Shown: positions 61,567 to 64,000 of the stretch, piece by piece
Position numbering within the stretch: position 1 is the stretch's first letter
Layout: every line of letters begins with the position of its first letter
DNA from: Cranoglanis bouderius
Taxonomy: Eukaryota > Chordata > Actinopteri > Siluriformes > Cranoglanididae
Assembly (NCBI GenBank): GCA_023630585.1
Contig: CM042546.1
Span: forward strand, 20,037,310-20,101,309
DNA length: 64,000 bases
Direction: 5' to 3'
Notes under the pieces: generated by a model
What the model was told of the DNA's origin: nothing
The model's database searches: none
What the model saw: the letters and a program-made list of their open reading frames with translations, nothing else
Made by a program: the position numbers and the translations under genes

Positions 61567-64000
61567 GCTCTGTGTGTGTATGTGTGTGTGTGTGTGCGTG
61601 CGCGCGCGCGAGTGTATATGTGTGTGTTATTGTCGCTCACTGTGTATTATTATCCTGTCCTCCATGATAAATTAGAGCGGATGGACATTTGCTCTTATTC
61701 CTCCCTATGCACTTAAACACGACTGACAATCTCATTCTCTCCCTTTACACACACTCACACACACACACACACACACACACACTTTTCCTCCAATTATTAT
61801 TGTTAGTATACTACTTCTTATTCTCCTTATCTCCCTAAAGTGCCCAATAACTCAAGATCTGAATGGTAAAAAGTTGTGAAATTTGGCACATTTATACTAC
61901 CGGCCACGGGTAACTCCCACACCACAAATGGCCCACATGAGCCCATAGGTGGCCCTACAGGCCACACCCAAATTCGACGTGATTTTCCCTCCACCTCATA
62001 AGTCCAAAATGTCTGAAAATTGGTATACATGCCTTATTTCTCATGGAGAACCAAAAAGCCATAAAGTCCACCATGATAGATTTTCCAGTACTACAAAAAT
62101 CTTCTCCTCATGAACCGTATGAACTGTATATACAAGTATTAGCTTTAGCTCATTCAACATACGCTTCAACGTATTCACTCGTTAAATCTATAACATCAAC
62201 CCTACAGCTCGCTGTTTTGAGGAGGAAAATGTACATCACTCGTCACAGTTAGCGGGCAACTTGTTGCTTACGAAAGACAAACATGTTTTCCCCCCAGCTC
62301 TCTCTATGTCTAAAATGACATAATTCCAAGTTCCCACTTCCCAGTTACGTTCCTGACTCCGACCAGGCAGTTACTAAGGATGAATGAACGAATGAACGCT
62401 GTTAATGCATTAATGCTGTTAGCACCGTCATTGATTTTTGGTTGCATCCCACAGGATCACAATCCCAATACACTCCTCTAGTCTCAACCGCACGCCCTCC
62501 ATACCTTTTCGTCAAGCTTTTTGGAAAAATTAAAAATCGTATCTGCATAAACTGTATCGGTTTAAAACACATTATCTGTTCATATTTGTAATGTGTTCGT
62601 ATTCGCTTACATTCCTGTTCTACGCAGATTGTTTTTAACATTTGAAATTAGGATTAAGACGTTCAGCGGTACTTTAAATTCAGCATCGACAATGCAAACG
62701 TGACGGTTTTGGGGCCAAATTTTGCTAAAAATACACTGCAACTAATAATAGCTGAAAACACACACACACACACACACACACCAGAGAATCCATTTAAGAC
62801 CTTACTCCATATTAATGCACTATGAAGGTTATTAAATAATACACACTCTGTAGTGCACTATATGTTCAGCTCTGGTGAACACACTTTCAGTAACTGCCTT
62901 CCTCTTAAACCGTGTACAGTATTTCTCTCTCTCTTACACACACACAAACACACACACACACTGTACACAAGTTACACACATATCCCTTATATAGTCTGCC
63001 TTACTGTATGTTCTGTAGAGATTAGACTGTGTGTATGTGTGTGTATATGTGTGAGAGTGTGTCCTACTCATGTCTGTATTTACATATGGAAACGACTTCC
63101 TCTGTTTATACGCCTGAACGTTAAGACGATTAAAACACTGAAGAAACAGTATGAACATTTTTTTTTTTTGGTCTTTCCTAAAGACATGATGATGATGAGG
63201 CGAGCAGAGCGGTGTCAATACTTTGTGCAGAGTGTGTACAGTAAGTGGTTGTACCTGTATAGTAATATAAAGTAAATGACTGTAGGGATCAGGAAGGTGC
63301 TCAACCTGATAAACTAGCACTCAGGGTAGGGTAGCAATTGCGGTTATTACAAGTTTATTATTAAGCTTTATTATTAACATGTAACTAGATTGTAATACAT
63401 GCAATAAATAGTCAAATATGCTTAATGACAATGCCAAATAAAGTCTTGCGTATCAACTCAAATTTTAGGACGAGCTGATATTTTTGATATTCTGCAAGTA
63501 TTTCAAATGGTAGTCGCTCTCGCTCGCCCTCTAGTGGACAGGTCAGATTACTGATGAACTGTGCTGAGGATCAGAAACCACAGAAATAAGTTCTGCATGG
63601 TCTCGCAATTCAAAGCTCACAAAAATCTCACAAAAATTAGATGAAGTTTGTAGGATATGAAACAAAAGACATTTCTGAGCCAATCCAAAATGGCCGACTA
63701 GGTTTTGCACATCGGTTACGTCACGAACACCCGGCACCTGCCAGGGAATCATCAGAGAAAACGATCTGATCTGATGAGCACTTGCGACTTATTGTACAAA
63801 TTTTATATCTTTCACTTACGTAGAAAGTTCGGTCTGTATGTGTCAAGGCGTTGCCGGGATACAACCTCACTTCCTGTTTGGGGAAGGAAATGTTTGGTGC
63901 ATATAAATTTTTTATTTTTTTTTAAATCCAAGAAGCAAGTTCTGTTCAGGTTGGTTTCATGAGGCTGCGATCCAAATTCCATGATGACTGGATGAAATTT
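61567..64000. other. RING gene 3' UTR and downstream repeats
   Basis: Candidate AATAAA signals at 63403-63408 and 63437-63442 would give a 1.9-kb 3' UTR. A dispersed fish repeat lies at about 61830-62160 (CTCAAGATCTGAATGG..., TGAAAATTGGTATACATGCC) and a related one at 63560-64000. Short (CA)n tracts at 61750-61782, 62758-62781 and 62937-62962. No second gene seen. Confidence 0.5.

Overview
The window is vertebrate nuclear DNA, almost certainly from a teleost fish. The genes are split into many short exons with GT/AG introns and encode vertebrate proteins. The introns are full of (CA/TG)n, (TC)n and (TA)n microsatellites, Tc1/mariner relics and other fish-type repeats. The density of Tc1-like elements and short dispersed repeats would suit an otophysan such as a catfish, but that is inference. 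Gene names come from recognising the translated exons, with no database search.

Layout. (1) 275-2136, minus: rwdd2b (RWD domain + DUF1115), complete in 4 exons. (2) 4017-12871, plus: usp16, complete in 16 exons, divergent from rwdd2b across a 1.9-kb upstream region. (3) 13993-21188, plus: farsb (cytosolic Phe-tRNA synthetase beta subunit), complete in 17 exons, starting only 1.1 kb after usp16 ends. (4) 22150-43575: a 21-kb inverted, modular duplication. It carries two nearly identical, oppositely oriented copies of an unrecognised 4-exon gene (264 aa, C-terminal helical/coiled-coil region) and a small downstream ORF, surrounded by many copies of a (TG)n-plus-box module. A Tc1 element has inserted into one arm only, and several decayed transposons fill the centre (32.6-36.8 kb). 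(5) 45007-49291, plus: a galactose-3-O-sulfotransferase gene (gal3st2-like) with two in-frame stop codons between the membrane anchor and the catalytic domain. (6) 54408-58362, minus: sgpp2 (sphingosine-1-phosphate phosphatase 2), complete in 5 exons, with an intronic minisatellite that repeats its own exon-3 splice acceptor. (7) 60775-61566, plus: a GC-rich intronless gene for a RING-finger protein with two membrane segments (RNF182/RNF228-like).

Context. rwdd2b and usp16 are divergent neighbours on human chromosome 21q. FARSB and SGPP2 are convergent neighbours on human 2q36. This window therefore joins two blocks that are unlinked in human, with the junction in the short usp16-farsb spacer. 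The products do not form one pathway: they cover deubiquitination, aminoacylation, glycan sulfation, sphingolipid dephosphorylation and ubiquitin ligation. The part most worth a second look is the 22-43.6 kb inverted duplication with its unidentified, apparently intact gene pair.
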